Part shown: piece by piece, positions 24,201-37,480 of the stretch | Layout: every line of letters starts with the position of its first letter | Numbering within the stretch: the first letter of the stretch is position 1 | From: Neelides folsomi | Lineage: Eukaryota; Arthropoda; Collembola; Neelipleona; Neelidae | DNA: 64,000 bases | Direction of reading: 5' to 3' | Assembly (NCBI GenBank): GCA_034687125.1 | Contig: JAQGBZ010000182.1 | Location: 1 to 64,000, forward strand | Position numbers and translations under genes: made by a program | The notes under the pieces: model-generated | The model's database searches: none | What the model was told of the DNA's origin: nothing | The model's input: the letters and a program-made list of their open reading frames with translations, nothing else

Positions 24201-27200
24201 TTTGAAATTATACTTCCGCAATGCAGGGTTGGATGAACCGGTAATTGATTTCATTGAGCGGAGTGAATATGGAATTATAAATAGAAAGCCCTTCCCCTCG
24301 ATTCATAATTCATTACTCACTTCTCTATATGGTACTTACTTTGGTCGCCTGTTCCTTTTTTGCATGATTTTATAATATTTGAGCCCTTAAACCCGCCAAC
24401 GTCGGAGTTTCCAGGGATGAAAAAAGGGACACTTGGGTGTAGTATTTGAAATTCGAGTTCCGGCCCCTCAAACTTCTAGCCCTGATTTTTCAAGTGAAAG
24501 ATTCCTGCTGTGTATAAGTAAAAGGAATTTACTCTCCCCCACCAACTTTGACATCCTAAAGACTTTTCCCTCGCCTCTTATTTCATTTCCTATTCGATTT
24601 TAAGAGTTTATTCTCTCAGAGAAAACTTTCTCGGCGTTTCCTCTCACGCATTTGAATTGTACGTGGGGTTGTCGGCGTATTTACTCTACTTGTGTTACAC
24701 ACTCGGTCTTAAGGGTTTGAAAAAAGAAATTGTCAAGCCGCAAATGCTTAGGTCTTTAACAACTCAAATTCTTAATATATTGCAGTCAAGCATGAGAAAG
24801 TTAAATTCCAAATAGCATGTTCCGTTTGCTTATGAGCCAACCGCTTGTTTTCCTAAGACAAACTCCGCTTCACATTTTTAACATTTCGACTCACTCAAAA
24901 GGTTATAAAAAGCTTTCCATGAAGGGGTTTTTAATACAATAATAATCATAAGTGTGAAGTAATCTAATATTGGTTCGTTACGTGTGGGACCCAAACCCCT
25001 TTCACCCATTTGCATCAACAGTGGGAGAAATGGAGAGCGCGAAAGCTCATAAATAATTTTCTTCCTTTTATTTTCTTGTTGATTCTATTAAAGTAGTAGA
25101 AGTGGGCAGCAGCTGTGCCAATATTATTAAAAGGTTCACCAAATAACTACTTAAGGAGATTGGATTTTGGGAGAGAAAGTCAATTAAGTTCTATTGCCTC
25201 AAGGGCCTCTTATACCCTGTAGAATCACATACATATTACGTATACACGTTGGCAAGGAGGATGGGAGGATCATCTCAGTTTCGAGACGGGAATAATAAGA
25301 TGGAGAGGAATAATGTAAGAGGGATTGGAGCCAGAAGACTGTCAAGGGTATTGGGCCAGCTTTAAGTGAGGACATTGAACATCGGCTAAGAGATATTGTT
25401 GTAGCGAATGTTCCTTTAAGCATGTTTGGAGATACAATACATAACTATACATATGGGAGTGGTATATATCGTAAGGATGGGAGGATGTTCTTCTTTGTGT
25501 GTAGCCGTATTTGAGGGCTTGTATCTTTCCAACCCGCATTAGAAATCCGTATTCCTAATAACAACATATTTATTTATTATGCATGTGTGGATGAGGATTT
25601 CGGAGTTGAGCTCCACCGAACTTAGAAGTGATGGAATTGAGATAAGGGAGAGAAGGGTGATGTTCAACGGCTGAGAGGGAAAGAGTCGTGCGAGAGAATA
25701 ATAATATTCTCCAATTCCATCCCAACCCGAAATCTTATCCAAATGTCGAATCCATCGATGTTATTATCCAAATTCACATTAAAAGTTCTCTGCTCACTCA
25801 CTCCCCTCACGTGTACAAGGAGCTCAAACGTCAATTTGGAATTCAGGCGTGCTTCATAAGAAAGCCACCTTCGTATCTGAAAGGGTTGGAGTTTACGCTT
25901 GAATAACCTAATGTACTTGATAGTTAAGGGAGATATGTATCCTTTAGCTCATACTGCTCCAAATTACCACTCATTAAACCAGAGTAGCAATTTTAGAAAA
26001 CTATTTTCTACCCGATGATTAACTGTTTCTATTCCTTAATATTTTCTTATCGTTTCACTCATGATTAATCTTAATACAATATAATATTACATACCAATTT
26101 CTCTCTTGAGAAATATTTACATCTTGTTATTATTTTTTTTCCAAACAACTAAATACTATGTGCATTTAGCATTATTATTATCGATTTCTAATATTTGCTA
26201 TCAGAATTTCATTCATTCACATTTCCATCAAGTTTATTAGTGCTTTATAAGTGCCACTTATGAATGATTAAAATTGCGAATTTAATTAACGTTTTAGGTT
26301 TTTATCCTTTTCTTAACATTTGAAATTCACAATAATTTCATATTATTAAACATTGAACAATTATTATATACAAAAATTTAAATTCAGTGTGTAAACATAT
26401 CCTACATACATATAAAAAGAATACATACACGTACGTACTGTACATATTATGTAAGATATATGGTATATAGTATAATAACATTCATTCTAACAGCCATTTG
26501 TTCTTATAAAAGACAAAAAAAAACAAATTATTTACTCTTTAAGACTATGTTGCATCTAACAAGACCTAGCAAAGATTAAACAAATAAAAATGGGAAAAAA
26601 GAGACATTCAATTATAAATTGTTTACTCTTAATGTCTCCTCATTCAGCAATGGAAATTTGATGATGTTATTAAAGCCGCTTTCTTCCAACTTTTTAAAAG
26701 AATTATGTGTTTTTTTCTCAAATAAAAACAAAATAACATTTTGGATAGTAGCGGAACTTTGTAAATTTATATTCCAACTACGTAATGAAAAGGGAAAAAG
26801 AATGAAATGGATAGACCTACTTTCCTTTCAACATGAGAGTGCATGAGTTTAAAATTTCAACATTAAAAGGATGAAATTGGATATGTTTATCTCAGGGATG
26901 AGTTGTTCAATTTGAAAAGAGGGCTATTGAGGCCATGAAAAATCTCATTAGACGCACACTATGTGCTCCGCCAACCCGGGCGGCCCTGCATAGCTAATAA
27001 GATGGATGGGAAGAAGAGCGGGCAAAGAGGAATGAAGGTCTCCATAACCGTATTTCAATCGAAATTTGACGTCCTTTCCCTCTTGCACATAAGGATGTCC
27101 TTACATGTTTGTACGTCTCTTGTCTCATCTCTAATTCCTCCCTTGCGGCTCCTTCCCATTCCGGTGGAATGAATCAGGAGCCGCCGTTCTCTCACCCACT

Positions 27201-28967
27201 TTACCTCCCCATACAAATTGTTTATAAATCAACGAGCGGGGCTCGATAAATCCTCATGAATCACTATTCGGAATACCTAAATTCTTCAAAGAGCCTTCCC
27301 TTCTTTCCCCCTCAATTTCAAAAGAAGCCTGAGGTGTTTCCGAAGAGAGAAAACAAATTTTCTCAACCTTCCTTTAAACTTACCTTCTTACAAGATGCAC
27401 AAACACACATGTGATAGAAGTCTTACAATAATATTGTAAGACTAATGCAACATGCTCAGGTTAGTTTATTGCTCGAACAAGTATACCTAACTTAACATAT
27501 GCTACATACAGAAATAATCCTAACCTATGAATGAACCATTTAAAAAGGATTGAGTCGTATAAACCACCTCAAGTGTGTTTACGCTCAAGAAAATACCTTC
27601 ATAATTCATGGTTTAATGAGGTCTTTTAATTCAGGTCTGTGAAAGTTTAAATTATTTTAATTATCAACAAAACATGAGACTTATTGCAGCACATTCATTT
27701 AATCCCTTTCTTGCCAAAAGTTATCGCTGCGTTATCACGGAAAGAGGTATTGGTGAACATTTACGAACCCTCCATTTTATTTATACCTTACGTAGGCAAA
27801 GGGTCACGTGGACATTATTTGGCTCCTCGGATGTGTTAATGTCCTGAGACTACGACGTGTCCCAGATAACGTATAATGAAAGGGGCGGCCAATAAAAGAA
27901 CTGAGGCACTCAAGGGAACTTCCTTCGGAGGAAATTTCCCTGAAACTCCTCAACCCCTCGAATTGGAGCATGAGAGGTCTTAATGGGCAGTTAAAAGTTT
28001 TAATGTCTCCCTGCTTATGATTTCGAGTAATATAAATGACCACTCGAGCCGAGGTGGAGGTGACGATGTGTAATTTCATCCTATCCGTAATAGCACACAT
28101 AAACCAAGGCGTGTTTACGTGTTACGATAAGTGGAATCGATAGGAAGGAACACACACATATCCCAAAGGCAGACCCATACATACTTTATTAGAAGCCTAT
28201 AACGAGTCTCCAGACATTTTCCTCATTTAATACTCATATTGTGCACCTCTTTATTTTCACCGAATATCTCTCTATACTTTACTAATGTCAAAATTCCAAT
28301 TACATAGCGTTTTAAATACATACATACATATATATATCAAGTATTTTTTGACATAAAATGTCCTAGAATACTTATGGTAAATATAATTATAAAATTATAA
28401 TATATTTATGCTATATAAAAGTTCAACCCATTTGCTAGTTTAAACAGAACTGTCATTAAAAGCAAACTAAATAATTCAGCAACATGCCTCACTATGGATT
28501 GATATTAAGGAACCTACTTTGAGAATCGGATATATCCATGAAAAGAAATGTACTTTACTTTACCTTCTAAGGAAAAAACTTTTTCATTTAGTTATAGTTT
28601 ATACAAGGCGGAAGTGGAGTTAATGGAATTGGAATGGAGTGAGTATGTACATAAAATTGTTGGGCCCAAGATGAGAAGACCGATGGAGATTTAAAAGGAC
28701 TAGTGGGAATGTTGTTCTTTATTATGATTGGTACAGACTAGGGTCAAAGAGTGTGTGTACATGTATACATTCATGTGAGTTTGTATGAGAGTTGTATTAT
28801 GTTGGGCAGGTGTTGACAAGTGAGTTTGATTGATGGTCGGCTCCTTCCGCATTCACACTTTCTCTAGTGATGGGTTTCTCCTCCATCCAAATGTAAAAGA
28901 TTGAGAAAAGAGTCTGGAGAGAAAAATGAAGGAAATATTTTTCAATAATCAGATTTCCTTTTTGTAG
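15240..28967. other. Long non-coding block, less AT-rich, upstream of the sulfotransferase gene
   Basis: From about 15.2 kb the sequence becomes visibly richer in G and C, with many purine runs (GGAGAGAGAGAAAGAAAG near 19431) and pyrimidine runs (CTCTCTCTCCC near 17380) and frequent CpG. AT-rich patches interrupt it at about 18.2-18.9, 20.6-20.8, 21.5-22.1 and 26.0-26.9 kb. Open frames here are short, overlap on both strands and match no family I know. I found no exon, RNA gene or transposon terminus. The block may hold regulatory DNA and an untranslated first exon for the sulfotransferase gene starting at 28968. That is inferred from position only. Confidence 0.5.
27420..27442. repeat. Perfect 10-bp inverted repeat (possible hairpin)
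   Basis: GTCTTACAAT, a three-base loop AAT, then ATTGTAAGAC. It is short, isolated and not next to any gene I can support. No T-run or other terminator-like context follows. Confidence 0.6.
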
Positions 28968-31677
28968 ATGATAAATTATGGTGAGGAGGGCGAACGGTCG
29001 TCCCGCCGTCTTCTTCCAGTCTCCGAAGGAGGAACGCAAGAGGAGGCAATTGAGAATTTCAATTACATCCCGGCAGCCCTTCCCCTCGATGTGGATGGGA
29101 AGTTGAGAGGCGAACAATGCCCGCATTGCTACAAACCCAAGGAGGAGTTTCTCCGTACCTCCGGTGAAACCAAAGAAAAACGGGTAATCAACCGGTGCTG
29201 TGGGGCTTTCGCCGTCTTCCTTTCCCTCTTCCTCATCCTCACCACTCTCCTCGACACGGACATTGAAAGCGGGTCGTTTGCTGGTCATTCTGGCTCCATC
29301 GGCGGTCAATATTGGGGTGAAGCGGCGGCAGTCAAAGCCAAGCGGCTTCCTCATTGCATCATCATCGGGGCGAGGAAGTGTGGCACAAGAGCCCTCATCG
29401 ACATGCTCAACCTTCACCCTCAGGTAAAAGGCTTTTGAGATCAATAGAACCATTTCACTTTTTATGCTTTTAAAATCTATAATGTGCATCATATAACATC
29501 ATTTAACTTGATCTATGGCTTCTCGCTTAAACCACAATCTAAGGCACTCTGCATACTCCATTTTATCCTCCTTTTATCTCCATATTTTATTAGTTTTCCC
29601 CCTCCATAAAATCACTACGGAAGGATGTTGATGTTTTACAATATGCTGGATTTTATTTATAAGTAGAGATGGATATTTGGATTTGCATAACTTATTGAAG
29701 AATTTAACAGTTTAATCTTATCACATTTTTTGCATTTCTTTGCAAATCTAATAAATAAGGTAGGTACTATAGGTATAAAATCAAGCTTTTAAATATTTTA
29801 CTCAAAAGTCCAAAAAACCCCAAGGCTGACGTCTATCTCACAGACATGGTGATTTTTTATTAAAAAATGCGGAGCAGAAAAGTTAAGGCTCTTCGTTACT
29901 TCGTTATCCATATTACTATTTATGCTGATTTTTTGTGAAAGAGAATTATTAGCATTTTTGGTAGGACTTCCATTTTATCGAAGCAGCGGGAGACAGTTTA
30001 ATGGGGAAAGTATAAAAGAATTCCAATTTCCCAACTTTGACTATCCTAGGGAGAGTTTTTCTCTAGAAGAGAGATTGATTGGCGTTCACATCGTACAAAT
30101 GTGGAGTAGTATGTATAATACATATCTACTTATATGTGTTTGCCCCTTACGTTTTGATGTAAGGGAACTGAAGATGTTAGAGGCCGATAGGTTGATGGGA
30201 TGCAGATTGGATTCACATACTTTTCCTCCCCAAACTAACTTTGAATAACTTGAATGGATGTTTGCAGGTGGAGAAGGCGGCCGTTGAGGTCCATTTCTTT
30301 GACCGGGACGAGAACTTTGCCAAAGGACTCGACTGGTATCGGGAGCACATGGGAGAAACGACGGAGGACCAAATGAGCATCGAGAAGAGCCCTTCATATT
30401 TTGTTACTCCGGAAGTTCCTGAGAGAATCTATGGAATGAACAGCTCGATCAAACTTCTCCTCATCATTCGCGAACCCGTCACTCGTGTCATTTCTGACTA
30501 TACGCAGATATACGGGACCAACAAACCTCACGTAAGCGGACCACAACCAATCAATTTACGATAAATACAACTACGAGTATTTTCCCATCATTTTTGACAT
30601 TAGCTCAAAGGAACAGCTGATGCATTGAGAATGATCTTAAGAGCATTTTACTACAAAGTCTACTTAAGCTCTCTTTGAATATTCTCGAGGCAATTTCTTG
30701 TATATTAACTTTCGAAATATGCAAATATTCATAAATGTGTAATTTACTGGATAATGGCCATAATTGGGAAACATAAGCAAACTTCACTATTGTGATATTT
30801 ACTATTGTGCAATTCTCAAGATATTTACCCATATTAAAATTTGATCTTTATTTACTTCTGTTGTATTAATGAATGATAACTACATAATTTAGATAGGAAA
30901 GTTGAACAAACAAATTAATTTTGTTTCGAGCAGAAGTCAAATTAGGGCATTGAGACGAAAAAAGAAACACACCCTCACATCATGAAACATAAGAGGATAA
31001 ATGAGAGAAGAAATAGAAGGTGGAAGGATAATTTAGTAAAACAATGAGTCCACAAATAGGAAATAAAATGTTTTTGCATGCGTGGGTGAATAAATCGAGG
31101 AGCGTACCTTGGAGGGCAAAAGATCCAAAGATAATTTAAAGGATAAACGACGAGGTTGAAATTTGATTAGAATTGAATAATTGAATGGAGGTTGAATTGA
31201 AGGTTTCTTCGTGTTTTCCAGAACGGGAGTCGAATCCCTCGACTGGAAGAACTCGTCCTCGGGGCGGACGGGAACGTGAACGTGCAGTACAAGGCGATTC
31301 GGATCTCTCTCTACTCCCGCTACCTCCAGCGGTGGCTCGACGTCTTTCCGCCCTCGCAAATCCACGTCATGGACGGGGACGCGTTGATTCGGGACCCTTG
31401 GCCCCAGCTGAGGGAGGCGGAGCGGTTCCTCGGCCTCCCGCCCCGCCTCCAGCGGGACAACTTTTACTTCAACGTAACGAAGGGGTTCTACTGCTGGAGG
31501 AAACTAGACGGTGAGGGCAAGAACGAAACCGGCCTTCACTGCTTGAATGAGTCAAAGGGCCGTCGGCACCCGCCAGTTGACCGCCACATTGTCTCCAAGC
31601 TCCGCCGGTTTTACAATCCCCACAACCTGAGGTTCTACGACATGGTAGGGAGAGACTTTGGGTGGCCGGAGAAGTGA
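28968..31677 (+). CDS. HS3ST5: Heparan sulfate glucosamine 3-O-sulfotransferase, HS3ST1/HS3ST5 group
   Basis: This Golgi type II membrane enzyme moves sulfate from PAPS to the 3-OH of glucosamine in heparan sulfate. Exons 28968-29423, 30268-30531 and 31222-31677 join in phase 0 to give 391 residues. A cytosolic tail (1-76) precedes a membrane segment (about 78-95, CCGAFAVFLSLFLILTTLL). The PAPS 5'-phosphosulfate loop is RLPHCIIIGARKCGT (126-140); most relatives have GG where this has CG. The catalytic trio of EVHFFD is E159, H161 and D164. The 3'-phosphate site is REPVTRVISDY (220-230). Late motifs are VMDGDALIRDP, FYCW...HCLNESKGRRHP (expected disulfide and PAPS contact) and C-terminal FGWPEK. 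Wording such as EVPERIYGMNSSIKLLLIIREP favours type 1/5 (fly Hs3st-A) over type 3. The tail is long for the family and carries CPHC (51-54). TTTTTGTAG directly before the ATG looks like a splice acceptor, so a 5' untranslated exon is likely. Confidence 0.95.
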
Positions 31678-34260
31678 GCTGCATTTCTCATGAGCCTTCG
31701 ATGAGAGCAAAGGGAGAGATCATTAGGGGAACATGGGGCGGGTCCATAATGCAGCCCTGGCCCTTCTTACATTCTTAATCCCACCTACGACTCCAAGCCA
31801 TTATCTATTAACGAGAGAAACTCAAGAAGCCTTCGTGAAGTTCATGACCCTCCCTATACTACACTTCTTATATAGACACATCAAACGCCTTCACCCACGC
31901 CGTCACTCACTCATCTTATCTGGGAAATGATCGCGTTAGGAAGATGTTCTCACACGTTCGTATATTACCCAAACATAAAGATCCTCATGCCGAAAAAAAT
32001 TGGTGAGAAAGTTTGGAAAGCCTAGAGCCACCAACTCATAATTCATTCCCATGCCCGTTAGAATGAGAAAAGTTGGTCGCTGAGAGAGAAGAGCGAGTTC
32101 CTTCAGGAAGATGGAAAGTATAACTGGGAGCCTCAGGTTTTCGCCTCCCAAATCATTTATAATAGGTATGTACAGACGGGAGAGTGTGGCTCATTGTATT
32201 CCTCCTACTTGTTGTTCTCCTCAATTCCCATGTGAAGCTCCTCCGTCGCCTCCTCTTTTCACACTTCCTCTATGAGAATGAGCCGCTCTAATATGAAAAG
32301 AAAGTTCTTTTATTTAAACTTTCCTTCCACCCGTTTGACTCCTTTCGCTCCCCTCAGCGTTGATCTATTTCTTTCAAAAGAACTCGTTCGGCCCAAACAT
32401 GCAAATCACCTCCAATGTTCCCGCACTTATAATATATTATGCAATGATGTTCATATTGCGAAAAACTTCATTCTTCATTTTAACTTGTCATTCCTATTCA
32501 GTCTTTAATTGCTTATCTTGTGCAATCTGAGCGAAGAACAATGAAAAACTATTATTTTATGTTCTATTATGTGAAGAATGTACAAAAACGGCATTTACAG
32601 CTATTTAAAATTTATATCAATAGTGAAATGTTATGTAAATCGCACATTGTCTTTTTTCGGATATTCTATTGAAGTTGTTAGTCAGAATGAATCTTGTAAG
32701 TAGAAGTAGAAAGAAGGAAAAATCAAATAAGCCTTTTAAGTGAACAAAAATACGTTGGGATTAAAAGACGTAAAAGTCCCAAGTAGATTTCAAGCTTTTG
32801 ATATTAAATAAGTAACATTAGCTTTTAACGCGTTGTAAAATGAGTTTTTGGAATATGCCTTCCTTTGAGGCAATTTTACACCCGCACATTTAAACCTAAT
32901 ATGCCATATAAAGGGTGGCTCACAGTGAGTATACGAGAATCTCATTAGAGAATAAACCTACTTTCTCCAACGAGTAAAAAAATATCAACAAGGGGGAAAG
33001 AGGGGGGCGAGTAAAGAAATCCCTCTCTCATTCGTTTGAGAGCCCGGACAAGGAAAGCTCATTTGTAGACCCATTTAAAATTCGGGTTGGTGGGGCCGAG
33101 GGAAAAGAGAGAAACACCGACTTCCACTCTCCTTCCTGACAAAAAGAAGATTCCTTTTATTATAATTTATGTCTAATCTCCCTCCGCCTTCGCACTCGTT
33201 ACGTCCAAATAGATTGCGGAGGAAGGAGTGTAAACTAATCTGAGTCGACAGGCCGTGATCATGTAATCCTTGACTCCTTCAATCCACCAGAACACTTCTT
33301 TAATACCTTGTTTACTCTCACGCCTCAGCTCTTAATACCTTTTTATTGAATGAGTCCTTTGAAAGTTGTTACCCGGAAGGGAAGGAATGATCCCAATAAT
33401 CAGGCTTGTGTACTACCATTATGATTTTATTTTCCACGAGGGAAATTTAAAAAAAACGTGAAATGCGGTTTTTCTTTATAATAGGGAAAAGAGGTGAAAT
33501 GCTAATTAATTTGGTCCGATAATGTAAATTTTGAAAGAAATATGTAGAGTTGGATTTGAAAGGATTGTGCGAAAGGATTCCTCATTTTGAAGAAAGAAGT
33601 TCTTGGTCCAAAACAGAAATGAATGCATGGCATGGCAAGATGTTGTTAAATAAAAATTTATGTTCATATGTCATAGTCCTGCTAACATAATGCATTCATT
33701 GTAGTTAAACTTACGCCTAATAGAACATTCAAATACCCTAATCTCATAAATGATATAATCACATTGGCTAAAAGATGTGAAATTCATCTTTTTACATGCA
33801 TGATGTAGATAAATTTATTCTTAATAGCTAGTAAATCGGCTAATCAATTCATAAAAAATCAAATAAACCCGTTGGACTCACCGGATCATAGAAGATACAC
33901 ATTCGTGCATAATGCATTTGAACAAAATTGCAATGCGTTCGAATTGGTAGGAGCTTTAGGTTTAAGGAGCTTTTTTGCAATATTTCGAACATCGATACTG
34001 AAACCGTCGCTTTGCTAAGTAAACTTTATAGAACATTTAAATTTTTACCTTCTACTAAAACGAATATTAACCTCGGTATTTTCTCAACCTATAAATGGAA
34101 AGTTAATACAAAAATATTTCATACTTTTTATCCTATTTATCTAATGGCTTTTGAGCTAGAAATAAAAATTTCTCTAAAGCACGCCTTTCTCTTAAAAGCT
34201 TTCTCCCCAAATTCCTTAAAGGGAATTATCCACACGAAAACATGAACTTCGCGAAAACAT
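31678..34260. other. Intergenic region, no gene seen
   Basis: The 3' flank of the sulfotransferase gene. The less AT-rich character continues to about 33.4 kb (purine-rich patches near 33000) and then fades. Open frames at 31733, 32272 and 33928 (+) and 31936 (-) have no recognisable domains. I see no clear AATAAA just after the stop. Confidence 0.5.
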
Positions 34261-37200
34261 CTTTCACATACATGTAAATATAAATATATTGGTAATGTTT
34301 AATTCTTAAGAATTAAGTAATAAAGTTACAATATCTTCTTAACAAATATTCATAACATATCAAACTGATCTTACAGCTCTGAGAGAGCATTTGTAAATAA
34401 CTACTTAACTAACTCATACATATCATGAATAACCAAGATAAAGATAATTATAAATGATTATTATTAAATATTATACATTATAGAGTAGAATTAATAGTGC
34501 ATACGTATGAATTATACTCTAAAATATTAAATACTTTGTGAATTACTTTTGTAAAAAACATTGCTGTAAGAGTTAGATAAAAGACTATTATTATTCTCTA
34601 ATTCTTTTTACTCAAACATGACTTAAGTATGAAATAGTAAATACAGAAATTTATAATAATGTATAACATATCAGATATCATGCATAAAATATTAGAAAAA
34701 TTACAAATATATTTATTGTGGTTCTGTAATAGAACAAGTAATTTTTATAGCCTCGGATAAAGAAGACAAAGGAGTTTTCCTTTTCTTGCCTTGTTATATT
34801 TAAGTAAAACAGAATAAATACATATCATGAACAAACCCAATATCAACTTTAACCAAATAAATCTGAAAATTACGTAGAGATTATAATGGTCATAAATAGT
34901 CAATCCACCGTTAATCTTAAATGTGATTAAATCAACGGAGTTAAGTTAATTAAATACATAAATTAACGTAAAATAATAATGATAAACATTATTTTAGCTA
35001 AAAGTAAAATGCATGTAATGTACTTATAGAATGTGCGTACTTACTCGTAATACGAGTATGTTGACAGTAATTTGGTAATAACTGTGAGTAGAAACCAAGA
35101 AAGGCAACTTGACATTTTAAAGTAAAGTAGACACTGAAAATGAGTAGCTAAATTTTCTGGAAAATTAGATTCCCACAATTGAAGACAGTGTTAAAGTTAA
35201 AGATATTACATTACATACTTACTATCCTTACTACATACTATTAATATATTAAGTATGTATTAATGTAACAATTTATATTATAATTAGTAAGTAGGTAATT
35301 GGTGATATCGTAATTTAAAACTGTTTAACAAGTTTGTGACATTACTGTTTGTTTAGGACTACAACGAAGATATCAAATACCTACTTAATTATTATAACTT
35401 AACGATGGGTATCAAATTAAACATTGTAAGTATACATAATATACCTAGTAAACAACTATAACTAGTAAAAATGATAATCATAGCAATCTTATCTTCATGT
35501 TTCGTGCTGTCGTGTCGTTGTGTGGCTAAAGTAATCTAATCATGATGAACTTGAAAAATTATGCAAATCTTGGTGAAATATTGATAGAACCTTAAAGATA
35601 CAATGTAATGAATAGAATGATAGATAAACAGGTACTAGGTGTAATACTCGATCTATCGTGATGATAATTTCTAGAAGATAGCTTTATTAAATATCTGTAC
35701 TGTGAATTGGTAGATTTAATTAAATGTGTTATGTCTAAAGTGTGTTGTGTTTGTTGTAGGTAATTTGTATGTGGTAAACTAATATGGATTATGTTATAAA
35801 AACTTGGATTTGATCGTAATACATAAATATTAAGGATATTTATTATCCATATGCGGCCAATATTACAAAAATAAAGCCTAGAAAACTTGCAATTCATGAA
35901 AGACGTTTCTCAAAGAGGAAAATAATAAAGTGTAGAAAATCATATAAAATAAACCATTCTGAACCAAAATTTTCAACAAGGTGGTATTTTAACTTAATTA
36001 ATTTTTACTTCCTAAATAGAATTATTAATGATTAATTTTTATTTTGACAAATATCAAACACATATATCAAGAAGGGTGCATTTAAAGTAAAGTTTTATAA
36101 TGTACCCGTCTATAAATATTTTATAGTATTTTAAAATCGCTTTACTCGTTGTATTATTTTAATTGTGTCTTTCGTTTTAACATAATTAAAAATATGGTAG
36201 TAGGTATTTAATTGAGAATATTTAATTGATTATTAATGGATAGACATTAATTTATATTTTAAACAAAAATAATATGCGTTTAAAATTATTTCCAAAGATA
36301 ACGACTCGTGCTAATTTTAAATATATTTAATGTGTACCTCCCATTAGTTTAATATCTATTAATTGTTATATAACTATATTACCAATTAAATATAATATTA
36401 CTTAATAAATATATAAGTATGTATTAATTATGTATGTAAACACATTATGCTAAACTATGAACTATTATACTATTCTTACACTATTTAATGTATTTATACG
36501 CATTGTTATATTATTGTTAGTTATTTATTATAAATTATAATTAATATTGTTATTAAACTTACTTAATTCTGAGTGATTATACAAAGTGTAATTAAGTGTG
36601 ACTTATGGAACTCTTTGTAAATTATTATATTTTCAGAGAATAAATCCACTTGCAAACATTCACAATATCAAAATTTTATTCATTAGTATAGTCCACCATT
36701 AAATGCTTTTATCAATATTTATGTATTTAACTGAATTTAAGTAGTTATTTCGTTTAAACAAAGAATCAAAGGGCAAGTTTTAAAACTAAACCAAGTAGGA
36801 ATCATTTTTACGAACTTTTAGAATTAACAATATAAATGCGTAAAATATACTGGGTATGCTCATTAAAAATAAATTGAATTATTAAAGAATAATTGGCCAT
36901 AAAAGTTTTATGTAAGATTGTTTATTCTCAATTTAACCTTTTAAGAGTTAATAATGTTACATATTACAGTATGTAGGTAAATAAATATGAAATAAGTTTT
37001 AACAATTTTATTAATGCAAATAAATATTTAACTAAATATTCTTTCTGGATGACAAATCATTTATTATTTATTACAATTATACTTTAAGTAAACTTTAAAA
37101 AGTAAGAAATAAGAAATAATTAACTAATAAACGTAATATACTTCATTCCATAATGCTTATCAATATATTAATAAAATGGTGCAATAACACAATCTATCTC

Positions 37201-37480
37201 TGGATATTACTAGCCTGAGTTAAAAATACAATAATTAATCGTAAAATAAATAAACTTATAATATTGTATAACAATGATTCAAATTAGCTAACAATTAACC
37301 ATAAATAAACTATGTAGTTATCTAATTTCTCTATCTAATAATTACTCATTCAAATGTTTGTAAAACGTGAATATGAATTCATCTTGACATCAGGGACTTC
37401 AGAATTCTACAATTAAAAGGAAAAAATCGAGGAAAATAGGAAAAGCAAATGATCAATTAAGGAAATCTTTGATTAGGATT
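34261..37480. other. Extremely AT-rich gene-free block
   Basis: Nearly all A and T, with dense stop codons in every frame. There are no exon-like segments, TIRs or tandem arrays that I could recognise. The 101-codon open frame at 35592-35897 (-) is low-complexity and looks like chance. Confidence 0.55.

Noticed and set aside
28797-29492. 231-codon open frame on the minus strand, the longest single frame in the window
   Set aside because: It lies antisense to exon 1 of the sulfotransferase, whose plus-strand product has clear family motifs. The minus-strand protein has none.
29922-30248. 108-codon plus-strand frame
   Set aside because: It lies inside intron 1 of the sulfotransferase gene, has no family resemblance and is not bounded by splice sites that would keep the enzyme frame.
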